Assembly (NCBI GenBank): GCA_025506515.1
Contig: CM046452.1
Coordinates: 45,137,562 to 45,201,561, forward strand
Length of the DNA: 64,000 nt
Source: Flaveria trinervia
Lineage: Eukaryota > Streptophyta > Magnoliopsida > Asterales > Asteraceae
Direction: 5' to 3'
Shown here: positions 1 to 12,269 of the stretch, piece by piece
Position numbering within the stretch: the first letter of the stretch is position 1
Layout: each line of letters starts with the position of its first letter
Notes under the pieces: model-generated
Told to the model about the DNA's origin: nothing
What the model saw: only the letters and a program-made list of their open reading frames with translations
The model's database searches: none
Made by a program: the position numbers and the translations under genes

Positions 1-573
1 CGTGTGCAGCAGTGACATTGTTCTACATCTCAGAAAATATGGTTGTGGAGATGCTATACGGAAGATCATCAATGAGAGAAACTAGTAGGGATCCAAATAT
101 GGCACTCAAACTATCCATGTCGGCCTTCAGATTGCTAAGGCAATGAATAACCACATGAAATAAATACTTCCAGAGAGGTGGCAATTATTTCTTCTCTAAT
201 AAAGGATAATGATGAGTGTATCCCATTTGTAATAAACAATCTTTTGCAGCATCATTATCTATCTTCATCGGTGCTCGTGGAATATCCTCTAATAATAATA
301 CATTCTTAATCACCTCAGCTGTGATAACAATCCTCTTCCTTTCAATGTGGTAGTAATACAGAGCTCACTATCAACATCAATCTCATTAGTTGCAGTCTCC
401 TAGAACTGATCTATCATATTAGTAAATATATTTGGATTCACAGATATAGCATGAAAAATCCTGTAAGACTTTAATCCTTTAATAAAGGATCAAATGAGAG
501 CTTTGTCATCAGGAACTTCTCCTAAATATGCCTCGACATTATGGTTTTTATTAGAAACCAATGGTCGAGCCAT
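1..573 (-). pseudogene. Decayed ORF3 of a Sirevirus-like copia element
   Basis: Read on the minus strand from an ATG at 573, this stretch translates in several frames into a protein resembling the N-terminal domain of the ORF3s found in elements A to D. Seen: an M-A start followed within about ten residues by N-H-N, then an FIKG segment, an SVNPNIF segment (C has TVYPTIY at the matching place), a DQF motif, LLQMGY (C has YLQMGY), and a (W)KYLFHVVIHCLSN helix matching the KFLLHVVLHYLSN helix of C. Several in-frame stops and shifts break it, and the window edge removes the M(Y/F)PRxxQ part. It is a different, older family from A-D. The match is by eye and could be weaker than it looks, but the order and spacing of motifs agree. 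Confidence 0.55.
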
Positions 574-2310
574 CTGCAAAAGTTAATGAAACTCTATAAT
601 TACACAATTATTATAAAATTTCAGAATCTTCATAATAATCGGATCGATCTCATAATTGTGAATGCGGAATGTAAACAATTACGCATTGAGAAGTAGAAGA
701 ATAGAATTGAAGATCACAATGTAAATAACCTCTCATTGGTTGCTCTTCTAATTCAAAATATTACACAAGAGTTTCAAATTCAGGAAATGAAAAAAAAAAC
801 TTACTAAATACAAAGCAAACTAACAATTTATACAGAATGTTCTCGTGCAAAATCAACTTCTCACGCAACAAGCTAGTTCTCACATGACAAGTAAGTCGTT
901 GTGCGGCTTCTTTCATTTTTTGTTTGTCTTAAACTTGATCTTCACTTTGATTTGATTTCCCGAGCCTCTAGGTTCAACCCCTACACCTTTCATTGTCCAT
1001 TCCTTTCACATATTTAGCAAAAGAAAGCTCAAAATTTAATATAGAAAATACATCTATAAAATTAATTTTAAATTGATACATGCATGTCAATAATTTCATT
1101 CCATTCATAACTTATATCCACACTAGATTGTATGGTCGGATGATCTTGAAATAAAACATTGGCTGATTAAATTCTAGTACATATCTATTTTTTTTGTTTT
1201 TACACTTATATTTTTAGCATGCATCCCTTATTATGTTGTTTTAAAAACAAGCATTTACTTCATTCCAACATTTTTAGATTGAGCCATTTTGGTTGGATAC
1301 TGCCAAAATATGTGATTACACACATACTTATATAGTGTTAGTCACACATATATAATATACATAGTTGAAAGTATACTTACACTAGACCTTTAGAACTGGA
1401 TGGGTGAGTAATCTCCCAAGGTGTCCTTCAAATAACACCAGTTAATGACCAACAAAATAACTCCTTAATATATTTGTTGTTTTGGTGGCTGGCTACTCGT
1501 ACTACTTTGCACCACCTTTTGCAGACCTGTGCAAGGAAGGTGTTTACATGGCTTGTGAGGTTGTGTAGCTACAACACATGGTAACTCTATTTTGATGACC
1601 GACATGTTGCACAACTATGCATATTCATTGCACACTAATGCAACCTCTTACACGCACATGCATACCCCTTGTATGCCAATGAACCTCTTGTACATACATC
1701 CATACTCTATGCATGTCCATGCAACCTCATACACATCCATTTAAAGGAAAAATGGATCTTATGGAATTCAACTATCTTAGTTAAAAACCTTTACCTAGCC
1801 GTGTAATTAAGGTGGGTGTAGGCAATTAGCGTAGTTTCATGTAACATGACTATGATATTAGTCATAACTTAGTTGTGTAGTTCACCACATGGATCTGTAC
1901 AACTACAAATCGTTATATATACGCTTAGGCTAAGTTAGTTGTTGTAAAATCACAGAAAGGAAAAAAAATATATCATTTTTAATACATCAAACTCAGAATG
2001 AATGATTATCAGAATGGTGAACACAACTATACAAGTCAAAGTCAATATCAAATGGACAATCAACAAGTAAATAAGTTTTATCTCTGACTGGTGATTACTT
2101 AAAGCTTTACAAAATATGAAAAAATGACAAGTGTTCCAATACAAAGCTATTGAACAGCTATATATACTAAACCGAGAAGTTCTCATCTAAACCTCCATGT
2201 TCGTGCATCCCTAATGTCCTCGCACATCCACAAGTTTTAGCCTTGAACGTGATGTTTTCACATGTTATGATTTTGATTTCTCGAGCCTCTTGATTTGTTG
2301 TCCACTATCT
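574..2310. other. No supported gene; AT-rich decayed sequence
   Basis: Only short accidental reading frames occur here. Two places (about 935-1010 and 2215-2310) share a similar stretch around the 10-mer CGAGCCTCTx, which suggests an old duplication. The stretch would be the pol-ORF3 spacer if the relic at 1-573 were once complete, but I see neither a TATA box in a convincing place nor RNase H homology, so I leave it unassigned. Confidence 0.4.
1637..1741. repeat. Degenerate tandem repeat, about 40-bp unit, about 2.5 copies
   Basis: Successive blocks beginning ATG(C)AACCTC, each followed by TACA and a CATGCATAC- or CATCCATAC-like segment, recur at about 40-bp spacing. It resembles the motif-rich U3 arrays of the retrotransposons elsewhere in the window but uses another sequence. 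Confidence 0.5.
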
Positions 2311-2517
2311 TCACCTAGCCTCGGTTAATCAAATTATCAAAGTCCACATATGCACACTTGTAATCAACACCATAGACATACATCTTCTTTTCCAAAGCTT
2401 TAACGATAATCCAGCCAAATTGAGTTGCTATAAAGTGTACTGAATCATCATCTTTAATTGTACATGCCTAAAGCTTCATTAAATCATCATTTGCAAACAT
2501 TAGTAGATCAATCAAAT

Positions 2518-3145
2518 AAATGATTCTAAATACTTTATCAGCACAATATACATCACTACATTTCTATTGTTGTTCTCACACACCCATCTCATTAGCTTAG
2601 ACAAGATGTTTATAGGCACTTGAAAATGAATGGGAATCTTCTTCACAATCTTTGGATGCTTGTATGCATGTATCTTGATTTAAGCATTGGTGTTTGGATC
2701 GATTATTGATTCATTTGAACTCACCTTTGACCTTGCAATTTTGAAAATTTGAAAGTCTAATGTAGTATTTACGTAGGGTGTCACAATCACCCCACTTTGG
2801 ATGCACCATCCTCGATGAGCCTGAGAACTCACCATGGTGAGGTTTGTCCCACCACCCCGAATGACAGAAGAGTGACTCTAACACCCATCACATCAATTGA
2901 AATTAATGATTCTAAACTCTTTATCAGCACAATATACATTACTACATGACCGGTGTTGCTCTCACACACGCATCTCATTAGCTTAGAGAAGCTATTTATA
3001 AGCACTAGAGAATGAATAGGAATATTCTTCACAATATTAGGATGCTTGTCCACACGTATCTTGATTAGAGCATTGGTGTTTGGATCGATTATTTATTCAT
3101 CTGAATTCATCTTTGACTTTGCACTTTTGAAAGTTTGAAAGTTTG
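2518..3145. repeat. Direct duplication (about 240 bp each) flanking a Cassandra scrap
   Basis: Positions 2518-2757 and 2904-3145 are clearly the same sequence, diverged by scattered substitutions and small indels. Both start near AATGATTCTAAA, share CTTTATCAGCACAATATACAT, TTGGTGTTTGGATCGATTAT, and end in a GAAAGTTTGAAAG-like run. The ~145 bp between them holds Cassandra-derived sequence. Confidence 0.8.
2774..2830 (-). mobile_element. Cassandra internal-region fragment
   Basis: On the minus strand this reads through GGCTCATCGAGGATG, a GTGGGGTGATTG purine-rich segment, and TGTGACACCC. That is the internal segment plus 3'-LTR start seen at 38005-38052 in the Cassandra-type element of this window. 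Only this junction piece remains; no 5S-like block accompanies it. Confidence 0.55.
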
Positions 3146-3398
3146 AATTCTTATGGTGCTTGATTCAATTTTTGAGCTAATTAGTTTTGTAATAGTTTCT
3201 TGGATTTAAAAATAGAACTTTACCCATATCATATAATTCTACAGCCCACAAAGTATGGAAATCATGTTCATCCTTATTGTATCCAATTGCACCTGCTCTT
3301 TTCTTGAGAACATACATCTTTTCTCCCTATCATAGCACCAACTTAGCACAAGTTCAAAATTCTTTTATCATGTATCAAGTTTAGCATATCCTAAGAAA

Positions 3399-4253
3399 TG
3401 TTTCTACGGGATCAATATATGTTACTTAACACTTTGTTTTCTCTCAAACTCACTTCGACTCACATAGTTTGATCAAGCAAAATCTCTCAAAGAGTTGATT
3501 ATAATATACTAAGTAACTTAAGAACACAGAGAAATAATTTTCTAGGTACTTGTATATATTACTTCGTAACTCAAAGTTTACAAGACTCTTACAAGCATGA
3601 TACAAGAGTTATAATAAGAAACTATATATACTATCACCTATAGCCGGTTATACTTTGATACCAACTGGAATCCTATAACTAAAACAGATACTACAAACCT
3701 ATAATTAAAGGATCTTAGATAATGTCTTATCTAAGATATGATAGTCATGACATGTCCATGACTTACCTTTGTTCACTAACTAAAGTTAGCAACTGTACTA
3801 ACAAATAAATATGAATAGTGGAATAAAGTATGGTTAACTACATGGCCTTTTGGGAAAATGCCATGTAGTATCAGAGGCCTATAGTGGAGTGTTAGGGAAT
3901 CACACTTATGTCCACTAGTCCATAGCAGCATCTTCCAAAGCTTAAATGACTTCAGAAGAACAAGTTCTTCCAAAGTCTTTTATACTTTAGAAGTGGCTGC
4001 TTCTTTCGTGGCTTAAGGACTTCTTCTTCAAAAGTAATTGTCTTTGAATTCTTCTAAATCTCGAACTTCGGAAGAGAAGACTTTGTCTTTGGAAGTTGGA
4101 GCTTTTGCTTCGGAAGATGATCTTGGACTTTATCTTCAGAGAACTCCAATTCCTTCAGAAGTTTCACACTTAGCTTAGGAAGTCCTTTATATGTTGCACC
4201 AAAAATTGTCTAAGTGTTTGGTTTTGGTTGCATCGGCCTTTTAAGATACAAAA
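3399..4253 (-). repeat. 3' LTR of element A
   Basis: It aligns by eye along its length with the LTRs of C (42709-43566, 54513-55369), including CTTATCTAAGATATG, GTCATGACATGTCCATGACTT and the GTTGCA(C/T)C segment near its 5' end. CTTCGGAAG-type motifs are present in its U3 (about 3910-4170) but more decayed than in C. The inner edge is marked by the polypurine tract. Confidence 0.75.
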
Positions 4254-4267
4254 AACTCCCCCTAGGC
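4254..4267 (-). other. Polypurine tract of element A
   Basis: On the minus strand this reads CCTAGGGGGAGTT directly before the LTR start. It matches the tracts of C (43567) and D (55715), and is the expected plus-strand primer for reverse transcription. Confidence 0.75.
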
Positions 4268-4299
4268 TATTCTACCAAAACCTCACTTACTTCTGCTTC

Positions 4300-7021
4300 T
4301 CAAAACTTTCTACACAGGGGACAAGAGATATCTGTCTGTTTCTTTGTTGTGTCCGGAAGTTGTGCTGACACTTCTATGCAAGTTATCAATGGATAGGAGA
4401 TCCAGTCTATCACTCCTAATGATATGCACCCTTTGTTGTGCCCCTAAAGAGAGTTAGTTGATGAGAGTTATAGTCATACTCCCATCTAACAATGGATTCA
4501 AGTTTAAGATCTACAACCATTTGGAGAAAGGCTTTGCCTTTGGTTGTTTATCCTTTCCTCTCCTCCTCCTCTCTCCTTTTTTACTCCTCTTTAATCTTTG
4601 TCCTAATAGTTAGCTCGGCAAAATGAAGGTTGCTCAGGTTATTTATGATGTGAGTAGCTACCTCAGAGTTTGAGGGGTTGGAGAATGGTTTCTCTGCTAA
4701 CTAAGCAATGTCAAATCTGCTTAAATGTAGCAGAGATAAGGCATTAAGCTTGTTCATCTTGCCATTCTCTCTCTCAACAACAAAGTTATGAGAAGAGTCT
4801 TCAAACCTCAATTGGACAATCTGCTTTCTTGGCACAAGGGGTTTGCTAGGTATGTTATCCCCCTTCTTGGTATCCAGATGAGTTAGCAGCTTACTTCTTA
4901 GCTTCTTCTCTTCATCATTAAGAGAATCAAAGTTGAGACCAAGAAGTTTAATAGCCTAGTCCAATGTTCCTCTTGGTAGATCAAGGAATTGATCTCTTGT
5001 GAGGGAACATGAGGATCCATCAACAAATATTAGCTTGACAGAATCCTCCTCACAAGATTTGTGACTTAAGGTTATGCATCTGATGAGCTTCATTTTGATC
5101 TCCATAACCTCTTCTAAGGACAGATGTTTAGAAGTCTGAGGGGATGGTCTGGATGGTTGTTGGATAGGTAGTGGTGTTTGGGTTCTGGGTAGTGCTTTAG
5201 GTTAAGGGATGATTTGTTGAGGTGGTTGTGGTGATGAGATAGGTATGATGGTTAGTGTGGGTTCAGGGGTGTAAGGTTCTGAAGTGGATTTAGTTTTGAT
5301 AGGGAAGGGAAATAGGAAATACTCAGGTTGAGGTTGGGGTTGAGTTTAGATTGTAGGTTGGGGTTGAGGTGTTGGTTTGAAGAGCATCCCCTGTCCCCTT
5401 TTGTACATCTCTTTCCTTTTTTCCAAGCGAATGTCAGCCTTGATATCACTGACATGTCACTAGAGTGTCTTTTCAGACATGGATCCCACTTGCCTACCAG
5501 AGAAGCCATGAGCCAAGAGATAATCCTTCATCCAAGCCTTCTCACCTATCTTCTTGGCAACAATGACCCCAGCTTCTTCTTCCTTTCTCTTCTTCTCCCT
5601 CATCTTCTCTTTTGCAGCTTTCTTCCTCTCTTTCTCCAGTTGATCCTGCTCTTTGTTGAAGAGCCATAGGATTGTGTTATTGTCGTGTGGAGATAGTTCT
5701 TAAAGAGAGAAACCCTTGGAGGTTAGGAAAGTTATCCTTTCCCTCCTAAGCTGCAGATCAGCTTCCCTTTTCTTCTTTTCTCTTTCCTCCTCTAAGGCCA
5801 ACCTTGCTGTTTCCTCCTTTCGTTCAATCTGCAGCATGGTTGCCTATTCTAGCTCTACTAACTCCTCTAGTGGTAAGAGGAGTATATCTTCAGTCACAGC
5901 TCCAAGCTTGATGAGCTTGTCAATGATCTCCACCATTTTCTTGTTGTTAACTACCTCCTGGTTGGCTGCAACTGCTTCGGAGCTGGTAGCTAGCAACTTT
6001 TTAGTTGGGAGTCTACCTTTTCTTTTAAATTACTCAATCCTCTCCTCTTCCTGAAGCTCTTCCGCAGTCATCTTCTTCTTGCATTTGACATTTCCCGAAG
6101 TGCTAAACTTTGGTGGTTCTTGAAAGGAGGGTTTAGATTGAGGAATGGTGGATGGAGATAATGAAGTTATTTGAGCTAGGGGTCAGTAGAGAAATCCTCA
6201 CTATTTACCTCAGATGCCAGCTCTAGAATTGCATTTTTGATGATTAGATCCTCGGACAAGGAGAACAGGCTTTCTGCAGCTTCCATCTCAGCTTCGGAAG
6301 ATAGAAATTGTTCTTCCGAGGCTTTGGCTTCAGCTTCGGAAGTCTGAGGGAATGCACTATCTGTCCCAACTGTTTTATTTGTTGGGCCATGAGTCCTCAT
6401 TTCCCCTTCAAAATGAATCTCAGGTTCCATTTGGGCCTTAGGTTGACCTTTTCCACAGTATTAGAAGGTGCACTTAGCCTCTGAAGCTCTTCAGCTCCAA
6501 AGTATATCATAGCCGCATCAGGGCTAGGCTGATCTAAAGAAGATCTCAATAGGAACTTTGAGAACATCCTATTGAGATCTTTGAACATCCTTGTGTCCAT
6601 TTGCAGGACAATTTGAGGAGGCTCAGGAAAGACTTTTGATGTAGGAGCCGAGTATCTAGCAAATAGAGAAGTTAAAGCTTGGCTCTGTGGTTTCTCTATT
6701 GTTTTTCTATGAACACTCTCCCCTTTTTTGGTAGCATCATCTTGGGAGCTAGATGAGCTAGAGGAAGAGGTCAGTGAGAACTGAGTAGGTAAATGCCTGA
6801 CAGATCTCTTAATCTGTTTCTTAGCTAGTTGAACCTTGAGATTTTCGATCTCAAGTTTTTGAGTGGTAGACCTATCCTCTAAAGTCTTAACCTTTGATTC
6901 AAGTTTGAGACTTTAGAAAGTAGGTCTTGAATGGTGAGTTGCATACTATCCTCATCTTCTTTTGAAGAATCATGGGGAGATGAGGTAACATACCTTGTAT
7001 GTTCACCTTCACCACCAGATG
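4300..7021 (-). pseudogene. Element A ORF3, middle and C-terminal part
   Basis: The minus strand matches C's ORF3 segment by segment. An acidic region at 6430-6176 is rich in the triplet S-E-A / A-S-E (QTSEAEAKASEE), equivalent to C 45735-45529. It is followed by a charged coiled-coil region (about 6060-5560) like the Glu/Lys/Arg-rich helix of C, and a QKTL-type tail before the LTR. Frameshifts and stops interrupt it. Its upstream half continues beyond gypsy E at 15377. Function is unknown; other Sireviruses are reported to carry an env-like frame in this position, but I see no membrane segment here. Confidence 0.7.
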
Positions 7022-8876
7022 TGTAAGGCCCCATTCTCGGGACGCTTACATTTCGCCAATCATTGCACATAAAACATATATTTTCTAACTTAAAGAAAAC
7101 ATTGCAGCGGATACATTAAAACAAGCATTTCATTTCATTATAAAAGCTTGTGCAAAATAATACATCGATATCAAATTACAAAATACATGTTGCATTACAT
7201 CACAAAAGCATTATAAAAATGGAAGCCATCCAAAAAGAGCCAAGTAGCCGCCCCGTGCCATCCTCAGCAACCTTTACATGCTGACTGGAAACACATAAAA
7301 GTCAGTGTTGCTGAGTGAATTCTAGTTTTAAAATAAAACATACTTTACTTACGTTAAAACCGTTCTTTACTTTCTTTCAAAATCATACTATACATTTGCA
7401 CATGATCACACATCGTACGTACACATAAATAATAACCTTATTATCTTCATCATTCGTTAGTTAACTTTCTTTCATTCATCGTACTTCATTATCATTCACT
7501 TTCGTTACTTTCATTCACTTTCATTTATACTTTCTTACTTTCATTACTTAGAATGACATGTACAATACCCCGAACATTGTGCATGAAGCTGGTTACTGGG
7601 TCTGAGGTCTTTCATAGACCTTGAACATTATGCATGAAGCTGACTCCAGTACCTAGGGCAAGTACATTCACCACTTATCGTTTCTCTTTCATTCCGGACC
7701 AATGCCATCATACATACATCATACAAGGCACATCATACATACATCATACATCACCCATCACATTATCTATGACTCCAAAAAGTCAACTTACTCAGCCCCC
7801 GGGAACCTCCCAAGTCAAAGCCTACATTACACTTTTTCCCCAAAAATCAGAAAATAAACTAAGTCTTTATGGCGCATGGGCACTATGCAGGCGAATGAGC
7901 ACTATGCAGGCACATGGCCTTTCAGACGCATCGCCTTTCAGATGCATGAGGAACACTTAGGCGTATGGGGAACTTTCAAGCGCATCAGCATTATTGGGGC
8001 GCATGAGAAACACTTAGTCTATTGTGGGCAATTCTAGGCGCTTGAGTGCCTGAGCGCATGAGCTATCTGGGCGCATGAACACTTAGTCAATTCGAGCCTA
8101 CTTCTAGGCGCATGAGCTATTGTTTGGGCGCATGAGGTTTTGGGCGCCTCGGACACTTAGTCAATTATTTATAGTTGGGCGTATGAGCTACTATTTGGGC
8201 GCATGAGCAGCCTAAGTCACACTTAACATCATAATTTAGTCCTGAAACATCACCTATCATGTTCTATGCTTAAATCATACATTGTAAGCCTTAGAAACAC
8301 AACCTTAACAACATCATACACATACATAGGCCAAAATCAAACCCCACTCGATATCACACACATAAACACATATGGGTATAAAACCCAACTTTTTTAAAAA
8401 GTTCATACATGGATTTCGAGCCCCAAAGCAGTTTAAAACAAGTAAAAAGGGGGTCCTAGAACTCACCTTTGCAGCCTCTGGTTATGACTTCTTCAAAACC
8501 TGTTTGCAACTGAGTTCAACCTCCTAGAAACCCACCAAAAACATACCCGAACACACACAAACATACATAAGCATACAATCGAGGAAAAACCATTTAAGAA
8601 CATCATAAACTCATGAGTTATTACCTTAAATTCGAACTTCTTCCTTCTACTTCTTCAAAACCCAAGAGCTTTCTTCTCTGTTTCTTTCTCTCTCTAAAAT
8701 CGACAAAAAAGGTGAAAAGTGGCATGGCATTGGTGGCCATGCTACTTTTGTACAAAATAATAATAAATTTTTACTTTACACACTTTCAACCCCTTGACTT
8801 GGGTAATATATCTTTTCTTTCTTTTCCTTCATTTTATTCATTCGTTTGAGTCTTCTAATAATATTCGGGTGTTACA
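7022..8876 (-). repeat. 3' LTR of element E (1.86 kb)
   Basis: Shares both ends and the motif-rich array (about 7860-8220, GGCGCATGAG-like units) with the 5' LTR, but about 7060-7700 cannot be aligned by eye to the shorter counterpart in the right LTR (about 13945-14250). Pyrimidine-rich ATTACTTTCATTC-type repeats occupy 7450-7560. Confidence 0.85.
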
Positions 8877-8891
8877 AGTCCACCCCCTTAT
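8877..8891 (-). other. Polypurine tract of element E
   Basis: The minus strand reads AAGGGGGTGGACT immediately before the LTR start TGTAACACCC. Confidence 0.8.
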
Positions 8892-8914
8892 ATAGGTTTC
8901 ATCCCCGAAACCTG

Positions 8915-10330
8915 TTATTCCTCAAACAATCGTGGGTAATGCTGTCTCATCTCCTTTTCAGTCTCCCATGTAGACTCAGATCCCTTCCTATGCTTCCACT
9001 GTACACGCATAAGAGGAACCACTTTATTTCTTAACCTCTTCTCTTTACGATCAATGATCACCACTGTTTGCTCCATATAATTGAGTCGTTCATCTACCTC
9101 GATATCCTCCAGTGGTACAATCATATCCTCGTCTGCTAAACACTTTCTCAGATGAGGTACATGGAAGGTTAGGTGAATCCCACTTAACTCATCTGGTAAC
9201 TCTATTCTATAGGTCACCTCTCCTACTTGAGTAATGATTCGGAAATGCCCTATGTACCTTGGCCTCAACTTGCCCCGCTTTCTGAACCGAATGGTACCTT
9301 TCCAAGGTGAGACCTTCAACATGACTCTATCACCCACCTAGAACTCAATCGGTCTACATCTCTTATCAGCATACGACTTTTGCCTATCTCTAGCTGCCTT
9401 CATGAAGGCCTTGATACTTTCCAGCTTCTCAGTCGTAGCCTCGACCACCTCGACGCTCCCTAACTCTTTATGACCAATATCACCCCAACAAATGGGTGTT
9501 CTGCAGCTCCTGCCGTATAGCATCTCATAAGGGGCATACCAATGCTAGCATGATAGCTGTTGTTATATGAGAACTTAGCTAATGGTAAGTGGTCATCCCA
9601 ACTTCCTCCAAAATCAATGACGCATGCCCAGAGTATATGTTCCAACATCTGAATAGTCCTTCCTGACTGACCATCCATCTAAGGATGATAAGCCGTACTA
9701 ATATGTAACCTCGTCCCCATCGCATCATGTAATTTCTTCCAAAATTTATGTGTAAACCAAATTTATATGTAAACCGGGTGTCACGATCAGACACAATAGA
9801 CACCGGCACACCATGAAGAGTTACAATTTCTTTAATGAATAGATTCGCCAACCTCTCGAATGAATATGTCTAGCGAAATGGTAGTAAATGAGCGCTCTTC
9901 ATCAAACGGTCAACTATCACCCATATGGCATCATACTCTCGCGCGGTACGCGGTAGCTTCGTTATAAAGTCTATGGTCATATGCTCTCACTTCCATTCCA
10001 GTATATCCAAAGGTTGGATCTTCCCATATGGCTTTTGATGCTCGGCCTTCACTTGTAAACAAGTAAGGCATTTACTCACATACTCCACAACATCACGCTT
10101 CATACCCGGCCACCAATAATCTTTCTTCATGTTTTGGTACATATTCATAGCACCGGGATGAATAGAGTATCGAGTTTTATGAGCTTCATCCATTGTCTTT
10201 CCACACAGATCCCCATAGTGAGCAATCCACATTCTTCCGAATCAGGTTCTAACACCAAGTGTCTTTTCACCCAATTCCGCGACCAGACCTCTCATTCTTT
10301 CAGAGTTAAGATCATCTTCTTTTAATGCTT
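8915..10330 (-). pseudogene. Element E integrase with chromodomain-like tail (broken)
   Basis: The N-terminal zinc-binding region is at 10232-9987, with HKTRYSIH and CLTC, the HHCC pattern. The core follows: VSDRDTRF with the second catalytic Asp, DGQSGRTIQ (near 9661) where DGQSERTIQ is expected, so the catalytic Glu is Gly, then GGSWDDHLPLAKFSYNNSYH and the RTPICW segment. The C-terminal frame 9337-8915 is intact and shows GDRVMLKVSPWKG, LRPRYIGHF, YRIELP, FHVPHLRK, and ends VPLMRVQWKHR, STWE, YPRLFEE. That tail is the chromodomain-like module of Tekay-type integrases, thought to direct insertion to chromatin. A small local duplication disturbs 9735-9775. Confidence 0.88.
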
Positions 10331-10394
10331 TCCCTTGAAACTCTTTGACCTGCTTCATCACCTCAGAGGTCATGATCAACTGATAAGCCTTCAC

Positions 10395-12242
10395 CTAAAT
10401 CGGCTCGGGTCTCTCTTTTCGGGTAAGGGCACCCGCCACCATGTTGTCTTTGCCCGGATGGTAATGGATCTCGCAATCATTGCCTTTTACGAGCTCCAAC
10501 CATCTCCTATGCCTCATGTTCAAATATTTCTGCTCAAAGAAGTACTTCAAGATCTTGTGATCAGTGAATATGGTGCACTTCATCCCATACAGGTAGTGCC
10601 TCCAAATCTTTAACGCAAAGACCACAGCTGCTAGCTCCAAATCATGAGTAGGATAATTAGCCTCATGAACTTTTAACTATCGGGATGCATAGGCTATAAC
10701 CTTTCCTCTCTGCATCAACACACATCCCAACCCCGAGTAGGAAGCATCTGAATAAACCACCGAATCTTCGCTCCCATCGGGTAATGAAAAGACAGGAGCT
10801 TGAGTCAACCTCACCTTTAACTCTTCGAACGCCTTCTCTTGGGCTTGACCCCAATCAAACTTTACATCCTTATGGGTCAACTTAGTCAACGGAGAAGCTA
10901 TCTTGGAGAAGTCTTGGATGAATATTCTGTGGTAGCTCGCCAAACCCAAGAAACTACGGATCTCGATGGCGTCTTTGGAGACTTCCATTGCATACTGCCT
11001 CCATCTTTGCCGGGTTACCATAATCCCCTTGGGATTTACCACGTGACGCAAGAACTGGACCTCGCGTAACCAGAACACGCACTTGGAGAACTTGGTATAC
11101 AATTTCTCCCTTCTCAACGTCTCTAACACCTCTCGTATGTGACCGGCATGCTCCTCATTGCTCTTAGAATAAATCAAGATATCATCGATAAACACAATCA
11201 CTGATTTATCCAACATCGGCCGACACACTTGATTCATCAAATCCATAAAAGCAGTTGGCGCATTGGCCAAATCAAAAGACATAACAAGAAACTCGTAATG
11301 TCAATAGCGCGTGCGAAAAGCTGTTTTAGGAATATCCTGGTCCTTCACCTTCGACTAATGGTAACCAGATCAAGGGTCTATCCTTGAAAACCAACTGGCA
11401 CCTTGGAGCTAATCGAACAGATCATCAATTCTCGGTAAGGGGTACCGATTCTTTACTGTCAACTTGTTCAACTCCCGGTAGTCAATACACATTCTCATAC
11501 TACCGTCTTTCTTTTTCACAAATAAGACCGGATCACCCCAAGGAGAGAAACTCGATTGAATGAACCCCTTGTCTAGCAACTCCTACAATTGCTCCATCAA
11601 ATCTTTCATCTCAGTCGAAGCCAACCGATACAGTGCCTTAGCTACTGGTTGGGTACCCGGTATCAAGTCAATCTGAAACTCAATCTCGCGGTCAGGTGGC
11701 ACTCCTAGTAAATCTTCGGGAAACACGTCTGGAAAGTCACACACAACTGGTACGTCGGTCAGTTGTGGTGTTGGTGCATCCACATCCTTCACGTAGGCCA
11801 AGTAAGTGCTACATCCACGCCTCATGCACTTTCCGGCCATCACCATCAAAATCACTTTCGGGATCATAGTGACTCGATCACCATAAACCATCACCAAACT
11901 CCCGTCTGGCGCTGTCAATCGAATCATCTTCTTGCGACACACAATGTTCGCATTGTAGTCCGCCAACCAATCCATTCCTAGGACATCGTCAAACCCACCT
12001 AAGGTCATCACAAATGGTCTAACATGAAACTTGTGACCTTCTAGTTCTATGTCACAATCTTCTATCATCTTTGAAATCCTAGTAGACTTACCTGTGGCAG
12101 TTTCCACATCGAAGGGCATATCTATATTCTTACTACTAACAGGAAATTTAGCACATAAAGCAACAGAAATAAAACTTTTACTAGCATCGGAATCAAATAA
12201 CACAGAGGTTAAAGTTTGGTTTACTAGAAATGTACCTGACAC
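10395..12242 (-). pseudogene. Element E protease, reverse transcriptase and RNase H (broken)
   Basis: The aspartic protease motif reads FDSDAS where DSGAS is expected, so the catalytic-loop Gly is lost. It is followed by VLGMDWL, the retropepsin C-terminal motif. A stop (about 11583-11585) falls just after the start of the RT. RT motifs in order: CIDYRELNK, then after stops VMSFDLANAPTAF, then the catalytic VFIDDILIYS (FIDD at 11181-11192), SFLGLASYHR, and the RNase H motifs YSDAS, ELAAVVFALK and TDHKILKYF with the expected D, E and D. These enzymes process Gag-Pol and copy the RNA into DNA. Stops near 11583, 11340-11400 and 10680 and frameshifts inactivate the frame. Confidence 0.88.
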
Positions 12243-12269
12243 AACAACGGGGTCCGTCCTAGCCTCCTC

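Larger units (their letters stand above)
2311..3390 (-). pseudogene. Decayed coding sequence of unknown identity
   Basis: The minus strand shows fragments that look like protein rather than chance. From about 3330 to 3195 there is an open stretch containing MYVLKKRAGAIGYNK, LWAVELYDMGK and FLNPRNYYK. Two diverged copies follow of a segment with IDPNTNA, HP(K/N)IVK, IPIH and VVMYIVLIK (the duplication 2904-3145 and 2518-2757). From about 2455 to 2320 comes a stretch with DDDSVHF, FGWIIVKALEKK and YKCAYVDFDN. I do not recognise the family. It may be part of the same dead element as the ORF3 relic downstream at 573, or a captured host gene. Stops and frameshifts rule out function as it stands. 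Confidence 0.4.

Noticed and set aside
1950..2186. Small hydrophobic protein on the minus strand
   Set aside because: AT-rich chance frame without start context, homology or repeated occurrence.
5328..6054. Plus-strand frames over A's ORF3 region (also 46177-46768)
   Set aside because: Antisense shadows of the Ser/Glu-rich ORF3 coding sequence, showing low-complexity Ser/Leu/Phe runs.
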